Origin: JBOGWY01 sp050694015
Lineage (GTDB): Bacteria > Actinomycetota > CADDZG01 > WHSQ01
Direction of reading: 5' to 3'
NCBI GenBank assembly: GCA_050694015.1
Contig: JBOGWY010000051.1
Location: 1-11,439 of the forward strand
DNA length: 11,439 nucleotides
The first letter of the stretch is position 1. Each line of letters starts with the position of its first letter. The notes beneath the pieces were generated by a model. That model was not told the origin of the DNA. It made no database searches and worked only from the letters and a program-made list of their open reading frames with translations. Positions 1 to 6,012 of the stretch are shown in pieces. The translations under genes and the position numbers were made by a program.

Positions 1-1
1 G

Positions 2-79
2 GCTAAATACGATCCTCACAACCTGTTCCGGCTCAACCAAAACATCGCGCCCGCTCCGAGTGTGACGACACCAGGTTGA
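2..79 (+). CDS. FAD-binding (berberine-bridge type) oxidoreductase, C-terminal end only
   Basis: Only the last 25 codons and the TGA are in the window; the gene starts to the left. The visible tail reads AKYDPHNLFRLNQNIAP, which matches the closing motif of the BBE domain (YDPxNLFRxNQNI-P) at the C-terminus of FAD-linked oxidases of the berberine-bridge/6-hydroxynicotine oxidase group. These flavoenzymes oxidise alcohols, amines or sugars, often with covalently bound FAD. The substrate cannot be told from this fragment. The cupin gene starts 16 bases after the stop on the same strand, so the two are probably co-transcribed. Family assignment rests on the motif alone. Confidence 0.8.
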   Translation, partial: AKYDPHNLFRLNQNIAPAPSVTTPG

Positions 80-95
80 CGGGAAGGTCGGTTCG

Positions 96-449
96 ATGAG
101 GATCCTGTTGCGCGCAGAGGACACCGACGGGCGGGTGGCGGTTCTGCGGGACAGTGTGCCCGCCGGGTGGGAAGGCCCGCCGCTCCATCACCACGACTGG
201 GATGAGGCGTTCTACGTTCTGACGGGCGACCTTACTTTTCAGGTAGGGGAGCAGATCATCGCGCGCACAGCAGGTGAGACGGCCTTCGCTCCCGCCGGGT
301 CACATCACACGTTTGCGAACCTGAGCGACGCCCCCGCGTCCTATCTCGTCGTGTGCACCCCGGCGGGATTCGAGCGGTATTTCGATCCGGAACCGCGCGG
401 GGAGCTTCCTGCACGGCACGCAGTCGGGCCACCTATCCGCGTTCGGTGA
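96..449 (+). CDS. Small single-domain cupin protein
   Basis: A 117-residue single-domain cupin. Both signature motifs are complete. Motif 1 spans about residues 27-44 with metal ligands His31, His33 and Glu37 and the closing Gly44. Motif 2 spans 60-75 with P-x-G at 66-68, ligand His71 and Asn75. The full ligand set implies a bound divalent metal (family knowledge), so an enzyme such as a dioxygenase or isomerase, or a small-molecule-binding role, is possible; no specific reaction can be named. There is no signal peptide, so it is cytoplasmic. A GGGAAGG Shine-Dalgarno-like stretch at 81-87 supports the ATG at 96. It follows the FAD oxidase by 16 bases and probably forms an operon with it, suggesting a shared metabolic step. 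Confidence 0.88.
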   Translation: MRILLRAEDTDGRVAVLRDSVPAGWEGPPLHHHDWDEAFYVLTGDLTFQVGEQIIARTAGETAFAPAGSHHTFANLSDAPASYLVVCTPAGFERYFDPEPRGELPARHAVGPPIRVR

Positions 450-559
450 TCGGTTGGGAACTGAAGCTTCATCCGTATCACGACGGTGTGAATGGGTCGC
501 CTGGACTCGGACCCTGAATCCATAGATCAAGAGTCCAAACGGAGGGATGCGCTCTAGTG

Positions 560-581
560 AGGGCTGCTCTCAGGCAGCCTT
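560..581. repeat. Hairpin over the stop codon of a gene remnant
   Basis: The arms at 560-567 and 574-581 pair over 8 bp (seven Watson-Crick and one G-U) around a 6-base loop. The hairpin overlaps the minus-strand TGA at 570-572, so it may be the relic terminator of the decayed minus-strand gene. No T-run follows in either direction, so it is not a canonical intrinsic terminator. Confidence 0.35.
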
Positions 582-683
582 AAGCGGTTCCTTGAAGAGC
601 ACCACCGTGATCTTGCAATCGTCATCGATGGCGGTGAGCAGGAGGGTGTCTCCCTTAAGCTCCCACTTGTAACTGACCGGCAC
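570..683 (-). pseudogene. C-terminal remnant of a small beta-rich protein gene
   Basis: Read on the minus strand, 570-683 gives 37 codons ending in TGA. The peptide contains YKWELKGDTLLLTAIDDDC followed by KITVVLF, and an in-frame TAA lies immediately upstream at 684-686. Alternating W/L/G-D-T-L-x-L-T patterns of this kind are typical of the last strands of small lipocalin-like or DUF beta-barrel proteins in actinomycetes (family knowledge, not searched). No start codon with a ribosome-binding site is seen, and no continuation is found upstream where the next gene begins. I therefore read it as the 3' remnant of a gene cut off by rearrangement. It could instead be a chance open frame, but the hydrophobic pattern argues against that. 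Confidence 0.45.
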
Positions 684-697
684 TTAGGATGCGTCGC

Positions 698-976
698 GTG
701 ACGACGACCGAAGAACTCGAGCTGCTAACTACGAAAGAGCTTCACGACCGCTCGTTCGCACTCGCGCGACGGCGGCTAGACGCAGGGTTCTTCTGGAACC
801 TGCTCAAGGCGATCCCCGCCGCAGAGGCCGCGGCCGGACATCTGGGCGAGGCCGAGCAAGATGTGATGAGCCTCGCGATGCGGGTCGAGGACCTAGTGAA
901 CCCCGATACTCCCGAGGAGGCCGATTCGCTGCGCCCCATCTACGTCGACTACCTGCTGAAGCACGACAAGGTTTAG
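698..976 (+). CDS. Conserved hypothetical small acidic protein
   Basis: Encodes about 92 residues from GTG 698. An in-frame ATG at 689 would add three residues (MRR). I prefer the GTG because AGGA at 686-689 lies 8 bases before it, while the ATG has no ribosome-binding site. The product is mostly helical, with a central stretch LHDRSFALARRRLDAGFFW and a LKAIPAAEAAAG segment followed by an acidic C-terminal half ending LRPIYVDYLLKHDKV. I recall similar small proteins with an ELHDxA...FFWxLLKAIPAAEAAAG core as conserved hypotheticals in actinobacteria, but know of no assigned function. There is no signal peptide, TM segment or metal motif. It converges on the GNAT-like gene, with only 44 bases between the stops. 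Confidence 0.75.
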   Translation: MTTTEELELLTTKELHDRSFALARRRLDAGFFWNLLKAIPAAEAAAGHLGEAEQDVMSLAMRVEDLVNPDTPEEADSLRPIYVDYLLKHDKV

Positions 977-1020
977 GCGCCGACCTGGTGGTCACTCGAT
1001 CGTAGCAGTCCGGTTCCAGG

Positions 1021-1554
1021 TCAACCCCCACGTCCCGGAACCTCAGCGTTCGAGTAATACGCGGTCTCGAACGGGAAGTCGTGTTCGATCCAAGACTGCA
1101 GCGCCGCGTACAGCTTCTCGTAATAGCCTTGCTCGTACGCGACAGGGATGACCCACCAGCTGACATCAACGTCGTAGCTCAGTAGTTCCTCCGTCAACGG
1201 AGTGCGTCGTCCGAGCGGGTAGAGGTAGCAACATCCGAGGTAGCGCCCCTCGGTGTCGTAGACGGCATAGGCGAAGGAATCTCCCTCGCGGAACTCGACC
1301 TCGTGCCATACGAGATCGGCATAGTTGTAGTCCTCGGTCACCGGTTCTGTCGGCCACGCGCCTCCGCGCGTCTTCCGGATCAGCTCGAGGCTGGCATTGA
1401 TGCCTGTGACGTCCTCCGCCAGATCGGCTCGCGAGATGGCTCTGGCGCGCACGTCCTCGTATGCCAGTTCGGTCGGTGCGACGTAACCGGTTGGCAGCTC
1501 CAGCTTCTTCACCAGGCCGCGGTAGTCCTGTCCTCCTTCGGTCCTCCCGTGCAT
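1021..1554 (-). CDS. GNAT-fold N-acetyltransferase-like protein
   Basis: 177 residues, starting at ATG 1554-1552. The core at about residues 76-165 has the strand-turn-strand order of GNAT proteins: a strand around FAYAVYDTEGRYLGCCYLYPL (GNAT strands 2-4, with the typical 'D xx G ... GCxYL' turn), then VDVSWWVIPVAYEQGYYEKLY, where motif A and its helix should lie. The canonical acetyl-CoA loop (Q/R-x-x-G-x-G/A) is degenerate here (AYEQGYY), so cofactor binding is uncertain. The N-terminal 70 residues are unlike a typical GNAT start and may be a lineage-specific cap. No clear Shine-Dalgarno precedes the ATG. A GTG at residue 15 is an alternative start, but the upstream GGAGG is about 19 bases from it, which is too far. 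Substrate unknown. Confidence 0.72.
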   Translation of the reverse strand: MHGRTEGGQDYRGLVKKLELPTGYVAPTELAYEDVRARAISRADLAEDVTGINASLELIRKTRGGAWPTEPVTEDYNYADLVWHEVEFREGDSFAYAVYDTEGRYLGCCYLYPLGRRTPLTEELLSYDVDVSWWVIPVAYEQGYYEKLYAALQSWIEHDFPFETAYYSNAEVPGRGG

Positions 1555-1565
1555 CTACCGGGTAG
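1555..1565. repeat. Short dyad immediately before the GNAT-like start
   Basis: CTACC and GGTAG flank a single G, directly abutting the minus-strand ATG, in the 71-base divergent gap between the GNAT-like gene and the CDGSH gene. It could be a small operator half-site pair, but it is short enough to be chance. Confidence 0.2.
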
Positions 1566-1625
1566 GTTCGTCTTCGTTAGCTTTCTGATCCTCTACCCAT
1601 GGTAACTGGACCCTCGGGAGGACGA

Positions 1626-1826
1626 ATGAGCGACGTGCGCGAAGGAAGTCGCGTTGCTCTGTGTCGCTGCGGCGCGAGTCGCAACAAGCCCTTCTGCCAC
1701 AACAGCCATCAACTGGTCGTCTTGCCCTCCGTTAGCCTTCGTTCGATCGACTCGATCGAACGCACGACGGCCCATCGAGAAGGAGCGCGATGGACAAGAC
1801 GGAGGACGCCCGACGGGAACCAGTGA
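1626..1826 (+). CDS. Small CDGSH-type iron-sulfur protein with altered motif
   Basis: 66 residues from ATG 1626, chosen because GGGAGG at 1616-1621 lies 4 bases before it; an in-frame ATG at 1599 has no such site. Residues 13-28 (CRCGASRNKPFCHNSH) fit the CDGSH pattern C-x-C-x2-S-x3-P-x-C-x2-S-H. The four [2Fe-2S] ligands Cys13, Cys15, Cys24 and His28 are intact, but the usual Asp-Gly after the third Cys is His-Asn. The domain begins almost at the N-terminus, where relatives often carry more sequence before RVALCRCG. After His28 the tail of 38 residues is Arg-rich, does not resemble the normal domain end, and overlaps the DM13 gene by 37 bases. The gene may be truncated at both ends, or a true mini-CDGSH with an extended tail. 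Role by family: redox or Fe-S transfer in the cytoplasm. Confidence 0.68.
   Translation: MSDVREGSRVALCRCGASRNKPFCHNSHQLVVLPSVSLRSIDSIERTTAHREGARWTRRRTPDGNQ
1740..1762. promoter_or_regulatory. Perfect 11-bp inverted repeat upstream of the DM13 gene
   Basis: CGTTCGATCGA at 1740-1750 is repeated as an exact inverted copy at 1752-1762 around a single C. The dyad ends 27 bases before the ATG of the DM13 gene and lies inside the unusual 3' part of the CDGSH reading frame. Near-zero spacing suits a dimeric DNA-binding protein better than an RNA hairpin, and no T-run follows, so a terminator is unlikely. It is a candidate operator for the DM13 gene. The regulator is unknown. Confidence 0.45.
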
Positions 1827-2476
1827 AGGCCTCACCCGCGGCGCGGCTCGGAGCTGGGGTCACGATCGCCATCGTCCTTATCGCGGGAGTTTTTGTTCTC
1901 GGCCGCCTCGCCGCTACCGATCGGGCGGCCCTACTCTTCACCGCTGTGTGGTTCCTCGCGGTGCTGATCGGTGGGATCGTGATCGCACGCAGCCGGCCCG
2001 CGCTGCTCGGCCCGATGACCGTCGCCTACACGCTCGTGGCGGCCGGTGCGTTGATCCTGCTCGGGGCCCCCATGGTCGGCAATCGAGAGGTTGACGAAGA
2101 GGTTGTCACCGCCGCGACTGCGGGGAACGGCGATGCTGCGGGGAACATACTGATCGCGAGCGGCGGATTCGTTCCCCTCTCGCATCCTGGGTCGGGCACG
2201 GCGGCGGTGATCGAGGTGGACACCGGCGAGCGGAAGCTCACGCTGACGGATTTCGAGACCGACAACGGACCGGATCTACGCGTCTATCTCACCGCGGGTG
2301 ATCCCGCCGACGGCGGAGACATCGGCGACTTCGTCGATCTTGGTGCGCTGAAGGGGAACGTCGGCAACCAGCAGTACGACATCCCATCGGACGTCGACGT
2401 CGAACGATTCCCCTTCGCCGTCGTGTGGTGCCGAGCATTCAGCGTCGGCTTTACGTCGGCGGCGTTGGAGAGCTGA
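1790..2476 (+). CDS. Membrane-anchored DM13-domain protein
   Basis: 228 residues, starting at ATG 1790 with AAGGAG at 1780-1785 just before it. Three hydrophobic segments (about 21-41, 47-67, 74-96) form an N-terminal membrane anchor, with a polar acidic linker to about residue 120. Residues 124-226 match the DM13 domain: GGFVPLSHPGSGTA at the start, a DNGPDLRVYL core (159-167), DLGALKGNVGNQQYDIP (183-199) and the closing VVWCRAFSVGF with the conserved Cys214. DM13 domains are predicted to bind a redox cofactor or take part in electron transfer through that Cys (family prediction, not shown here). The domain probably faces outside. The preceding CDGSH gene overlaps by 37 bases, suggesting a linked redox function. 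A palindrome at 1740-1762 is a candidate control site. Confidence 0.85.
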   Translation: MDKTEDARREPVKASPAARLGAGVTIAIVLIAGVFVLGRLAATDRAALLFTAVWFLAVLIGGIVIARSRPALLGPMTVAYTLVAAGALILLGAPMVGNREVDEEVVTAATAGNGDAAGNILIASGGFVPLSHPGSGTAAVIEVDTGERKLTLTDFETDNGPDLRVYLTAGDPADGGDIGDFVDLGALKGNVGNQQYDIPSDVDVERFPFAVVWCRAFSVGFTSAALES

Positions 2477-2482
2477 CCTCGA

Positions 2483-2496
2483 CCGCCATCCGGCGG
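2483..2496. terminator. Weak hairpin between convergent genes
   Basis: CCGCC at 2483-2487 and GGCGG at 2492-2496 pair around a 4-base loop in the 24-base gap between the DM13 stop and the stop of the minus-strand cNMP-domain gene. Its position suits a shared bidirectional terminator, but the stem is short and has no T-run on either side. Confidence 0.22.
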
Positions 2497-2500
2497 ACCG

Positions 2501-3592
2501 TTACCCGGAGCGCCCCGCCATCTCCGCCATGCGCTGGTGCATCGCCGAGTCGAGATCGGCCGCCCCCCCGTGGGACCGAGTAACGAGCATCGAGAATTCG
2601 CCCTGATCGAGCGACATCAGCTCGGTGTCCTTCGTCGCGCGCACCGTTGCTATGCGCGGCTTGCCGGTTAGCAACCCGATCTCGCCGAAGAACTGTCCGG
2701 GCCCGAGCGTGGCGACCTTCTCTTCACCGCTGGTGCTCGTGCGCACGACCTCAACCTCACCGTCGGTGATGATGTAGAAGCGGTCGGCCTTGTCCCCTTC
2801 GCGGACGATGACGTCACCGGCCTTGAAGCGGTACGGATCGAGCTGAGCGGTGACGCTGACGCGCTCTTGCTGGGTGAGGTCGGGAAGCGCCTTTCCGAGC
2901 CAGATGTTGTAGGCGCGTTTCGTCTCGTCCCAGAACGCCATCACGAGGGGAACCACGACGAAGAAGTTGTAGACGTAGTGCAGGTAGGGACGTTGGAGCG
3001 GGGTTCCGATCATGCCCCCCTTCGCGAGGATCCCGGTCGCGCCGCTCGCCTCGTACGCCGCGGGCTCGAAGAGATCCATGTAGTAGAGGAAGGTGTGCTC
3101 GACCTCGTGGAAGCTCGCAGCGATGAACGAGATCCACAGCCACTTGTTGTGGGGGCCGAGCTTCACGAGAACCGCCCCGATCCCCAGCCACACGAGCGAG
3201 TCCCACGCGAAGTGCACGAGCTCCCGGTCGAGTTCGCCGAACACGCCGTGCGACACGGTCACGTCACCGCCCGAGACGAGGAGCTGAAGTACCTGGACGG
3301 TGTGCTCGGCGAGGTGTCCGAGTTGAAGGACGACGAAAACGCCGACGAGCGAGTAGAAACCGTAGTTCTCGTACTTGTACGCGGCTTCGAAGTAGAAGAC
3401 GGGGAACCACGGGATCAGTGCCGCCAGCACCTTCCCCCACAGTGGGAAACCGTAGGCTTCGCCGCCCGCGTACAGGAACGCCGACGCGACGCCGGTGATC
3501 AGGATGACCCTGAGGGGAACTCGCTGCAGGTCGAGGATGTTGGGAACGAACTTCTGGATGCCGCGGTCCTGTGCCGGGACGGAAGAGCTCAT
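2501..3592 (-). CDS. Multi-TM protein with duplicated HxxEHT motif fused to a cNMP-binding domain
   Basis: 363 residues from ATG 3592-3590. AAGGAGG lies 7 bases before it, and the open frame continuing upstream overlaps another gene, so this start is preferred. Residues about 28-222 hold roughly six hydrophobic segments. Two carry the same motif 69 residues apart: HLAEHT (His93, Glu96, His97) and HEVEHT (His162, Glu165, His166); His127 and His205 lie nearby. Residues about 240-340 form a cyclic-nucleotide-binding domain: LDPYRFKAGDVIVREG, then YIITDGEVEV, then the phosphate-binding cassette FGEIGLLTGKPRIATVRA at 302-319, with ribose-contacting Glu304 and phosphate-contacting Arg313 present. 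There is no helix-turn-helix, so it is not a CRP-type regulator, and no obvious K+-selectivity filter. The His/Glu pairs could hold a metal or heme (inference). It overlaps the upstream gene by 4 bases (ATGA), so translation is probably coupled. Function unknown. Confidence 0.82.
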   Translation of the reverse strand: MSSSVPAQDRGIQKFVPNILDLQRVPLRVILITGVASAFLYAGGEAYGFPLWGKVLAALIPWFPVFYFEAAYKYENYGFYSLVGVFVVLQLGHLAEHTVQVLQLLVSGGDVTVSHGVFGELDRELVHFAWDSLVWLGIGAVLVKLGPHNKWLWISFIAASFHEVEHTFLYYMDLFEPAAYEASGATGILAKGGMIGTPLQRPYLHYVYNFFVVVPLVMAFWDETKRAYNIWLGKALPDLTQQERVSVTAQLDPYRFKAGDVIVREGDKADRFYIITDGEVEVVRTSTSGEEKVATLGPGQFFGEIGLLTGKPRIATVRATKDTELMSLDQGEFSMLVTRSHGGAADLDSAMHQRMAEMAGRSG

Positions 3593-3951
3593 CGGCGCGC
3601 CTCCTTCTCGACCGAACGAGCCACCACGCGTTCCACCGCCGTCCGCGCGAGGATCTGTCCCTTCCCTTGCGCGGCTTGTTCGGTCGGCCCGAATGGCTGC
3701 TTCTCTTCCGGCGACAATCCCTTGGCGCGGCGCAGGGTCCAGACGACGAAGACCGCGTCGACGATCACGACGAAGGCGATCGAGGCCAATGCGATCCCGC
3801 CGTAGCCGGACCAGTCGAACGGGGGTGGTGGGGCGTCGAGCGTGGGATTGATCGGCGGGCGGTTCTGCACCATCCACACCATCCACGCGATCACCGCCAC
3901 GGTGAGAAGACCCAGTCCGATCATGCGCTTCGCTGTGAATTGCTTCTGCAT
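3589..3951 (-). CDS. Two-TM hypothetical membrane protein
   Basis: 120 residues from ATG 3951-3949, chosen because GAAGGGGGG lies just upstream. In-frame ATGs at 3966 and 3981 and a TTG at 4008 are possible earlier starts. Two clear hydrophobic segments (about 11-28 and 51-73) flank a Pro-rich loop that reads RPPINPTLDAPPPPF. The C-terminal 47 residues are charged and helical and probably cytoplasmic. The WMVWMV aromatic cluster closes the first helix. I do not recognise a family. Its TGA overlaps the ATG of the HxxEHT/cNMP protein by four bases, so the two products are likely made together and may act as subunits of one membrane complex (inference). It lies 132 bases downstream of the VWA gene on the same strand. 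Confidence 0.72.
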   Translation of the reverse strand: MQKQFTAKRMIGLGLLTVAVIAWMVWMVQNRPPINPTLDAPPPPFDWSGYGGIALASIAFVVIVDAVFVVWTLRRAKGLSPEEKQPFGPTEQAAQGKGQILARTAVERVVARSVEKEARR

Positions 3952-4083
3952 TTGCCCCCCTTCCATCAGACCAAGCTGCATCTTTTCACCCGTAGAAATA
4001 GGGCACAAGGTCGTCGGGCCCGGGTATGTCCCGAGATGACCGTGGCAAGCACCGTCACGCGGGTTGATGCTCCGAATCTGACT

Positions 4084-6012
4084 CTAGGACCAGGCCCCCC
4101 AGATCGCTCGCCGCGCACGCTCGTAGTTGTCGATCACGGCCCCGGTGATCCCCGAGCTCTCGGCCCGGAAGACCTCTCCTCCGGTCAGGGCGCACAACCG
4201 GTCCGTGAACGCGCGCAGGCCCTCAGACTCCTCCAGGAGGAAGACGTTGATGGAGATGTCCGATCTGGCGAGCCGCATCGCCTCACGCAACGTTCGCTCG
4301 AATGTCTCTCGCGTGGGAGGCCAGCTGAACGCGGCGTAGCCATTCTCGAGGTGCGCGGTCGGCTCGCCGTCGGTGACCATGATCACCTGCTTGATCGGAC
4401 GCGGATCGTCCGCGAGGGCTCGGCGGGCCAGGATGAACGCGTGCTCCATGTTCGTGCCCTGCACGTGCTCCCACCCGACGGTGGCGAGGTCGACCGGCTC
4501 CATCTGACGCGCGAAGTCCGAGAAGCCGATCAGGTAGAGAGCGTCCTGCGGATACTTCGAATCGATCAGTGCCTGGAGCGACAGCGCCATACGCTTCGCG
4601 TGGATCCAATGCCCCCGCAGCGGCATCGACAGTGACAGGTCGAGCAGCAGTGCCGTCGCGGTGCGCGGACGGGATTCGGTCTCGATCACCTCGAAGTCCT
4701 CCGGCGTGAGGGCGACACGCCTCTGCGGACCGCCCCGCAGCACGGCGTTGTAGACGGTCTTCTCGACCGAGATCGGGTCGGGGTCGCCGAAGCTCCACCG
4801 ACGCGTCTGACCGGTGGGCTCGGCTTGGCCCCCGGACGCGCGGTGCGTCGGCTCGCGCCGGATCTTCTCGAGTACGCGCGTCAGCGATCGTTCGCCGATC
4901 AGCCGTGCGCCGCGTGCGGTCAGCTCCAACTTCCCCGAACGTTTGACCAGGCCCGCTTTCTCGAGGGCCTTCTCGATCTCTTTCAGCCACCTCAGGTCCT
5001 CGACCGCGCCCTCGTCGAGCGAACGTCGCAGTTGCTCTTCGTCGATGTCCTCGAGACTCGCTCCCGGATGGTCCATGTGCAGCGTGTCCTCGAGGTCCTC
5101 CATCTCGGACAGCCGCTCGATGGCGTCGACCGCCGCGCTCATCGGCATCATGTCGTCGCCGTAGAACTCCGACGCTTCGTCCCATGGCAGCTCCGGCATC
5201 AACTGACGGAGGTTGCTGCCGAGCTGGTCGAGCTGCCACGCGAGATCCATGTCGTCGAGGAGCGCCCCTGCAAGTTCCACGAGTTCCCGTCGTTGGTCGG
5301 GCGTGAGGCTCGCCATAAGACGGCTCATCGCGGCCATGCGTTGGGCCATTACTTGCAGGAGCTCGTCGAGGTTCTTTGGGTTCTCCGGGAACATGTCGCC
5401 GTAGCGGGACATGAAGCCCTCGAAGTCAGGTGTGTCTCCGCGGTCGCGGGCCGCGATCATCTCGTTGAGTTCGGCGAGCATGTCCTTGATGCGCGCGATG
5501 TCCTCCGGCGTGATGTCGCGCATCGCGCCGACCATGTTCTTGAAGTAGGAGTTGAGGACGTCGCGCTTGAGCTTCTCCTTGAGGGCTTCGAAGCGCGCCC
5601 TCGCTTCGCCGGAGGAGAAGTCGTAATTGTCGAGTCCCTTGAGCGCGCCGGCGGGATGGTTCGGGAGGGTGTCGAGCTCCATCTCCTTCATGCGCGCGTC
5701 GTCGCTCTGATCGGATGCGAGCGAGTTGCGCTCGAGCGCCACGATCTCGTCGAGCTCCTTGCGCACCTCGGCGAGGGGGCCCGCAAGGTTGGCACGCTCG
5801 GCCATCTGCAGGCGCTGCTCGCGCAATCGGCGTAGGAGGTCGTCGAGCCCGCTCCGACCCTGCATCCCGCGCCGCATCAGCTCGCGCAGCGACCAGTCGA
5901 GCCCGTATCCGGACAGAAGTTCGTCGGAGATCTCGTCGAGCACGGCACCGACATCGACGTCCGCGCCGAATGGATCCTGCGATCCGTCCCAGCGCGAGAA
6001 CTCGGCTTTCAC
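4084..6012 (-). CDS. Cytoplasmic VWA-domain protein, partner of the adjacent MoxR-like ATPase
   Basis: 642 residues from GTG 6012-6010, whose GTGA overlaps the stop of the ATPase gene. There is no separate ribosome-binding site, which suggests coupled translation. Residues about 1-400 are charged, Met/Leu/Glu/Arg-rich and predicted mostly helical, with several coiled-coil-like runs. Residues about 450-640 form the von Willebrand A domain with a complete MIDAS: Asp458-x-Ser460-x-Ser462 (DLSLS), Thr520 (QGTNME) and Asp548 (TDGEP). There is no signal peptide or TM segment, so it is cytoplasmic. VWA proteins encoded next to MoxR/BchI-type ATPases are known to act with them in metal or cofactor insertion or protein remodelling, as in the BchI/BchD chelatase pair. 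The target here is unknown. The layout of a long helical N-terminus plus a C-terminal VWA resembles BchD without its AAA part. Confidence 0.88.
   Translation of the reverse strand: MKAEFSRWDGSQDPFGADVDVGAVLDEISDELLSGYGLDWSLRELMRRGMQGRSGLDDLLRRLREQRLQMAERANLAGPLAEVRKELDEIVALERNSLASDQSDDARMKEMELDTLPNHPAGALKGLDNYDFSSGEARARFEALKEKLKRDVLNSYFKNMVGAMRDITPEDIARIKDMLAELNEMIAARDRGDTPDFEGFMSRYGDMFPENPKNLDELLQVMAQRMAAMSRLMASLTPDQRRELVELAGALLDDMDLAWQLDQLGSNLRQLMPELPWDEASEFYGDDMMPMSAAVDAIERLSEMEDLEDTLHMDHPGASLEDIDEEQLRRSLDEGAVEDLRWLKEIEKALEKAGLVKRSGKLELTARGARLIGERSLTRVLEKIRREPTHRASGGQAEPTGQTRRWSFGDPDPISVEKTVYNAVLRGGPQRRVALTPEDFEVIETESRPRTATALLLDLSLSMPLRGHWIHAKRMALSLQALIDSKYPQDALYLIGFSDFARQMEPVDLATVGWEHVQGTNMEHAFILARRALADDPRPIKQVIMVTDGEPTAHLENGYAAFSWPPTRETFERTLREAMRLARSDISINVFLLEESEGLRAFTDRLCALTGGEVFRAESSGITGAVIDNYERARRAIWGAWS

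Noticed and set aside
503..536. GGACTC/GAGTCC inverted repeat downstream of the cupin gene
   Set aside because: The 22-base loop and the lack of a T-run make it a poor terminator or operator.
983..1021. ACCTGG/CCAGGT inverted repeat between convergent genes as a terminator
   Set aside because: The 6-bp arms are 27 bases apart and no T-run follows; likely chance.
2867..3805. 312-codon open frame on the plus strand opposite the cNMP-domain gene
   Set aside because: It is antisense to a gene with clear TM segments and a cNMP cassette. Its translation is charged and repetitive with no domain, as expected from high-GC antisense frames.
3593..3886. N-terminal extension of the HxxEHT/cNMP protein by 98 residues
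   Set aside because: The extension is Arg/Asp-rich out-of-frame translation of the upstream two-TM gene. The ATG at 3592 has an excellent AAGGAGG site and a normal ATGA overlap.
4825..5835. 336-codon plus-strand open frame opposite the VWA gene
   Set aside because: His/Arg/Val-rich antisense translation of the helical part of the VWA protein; no ribosome-binding site and no domain.
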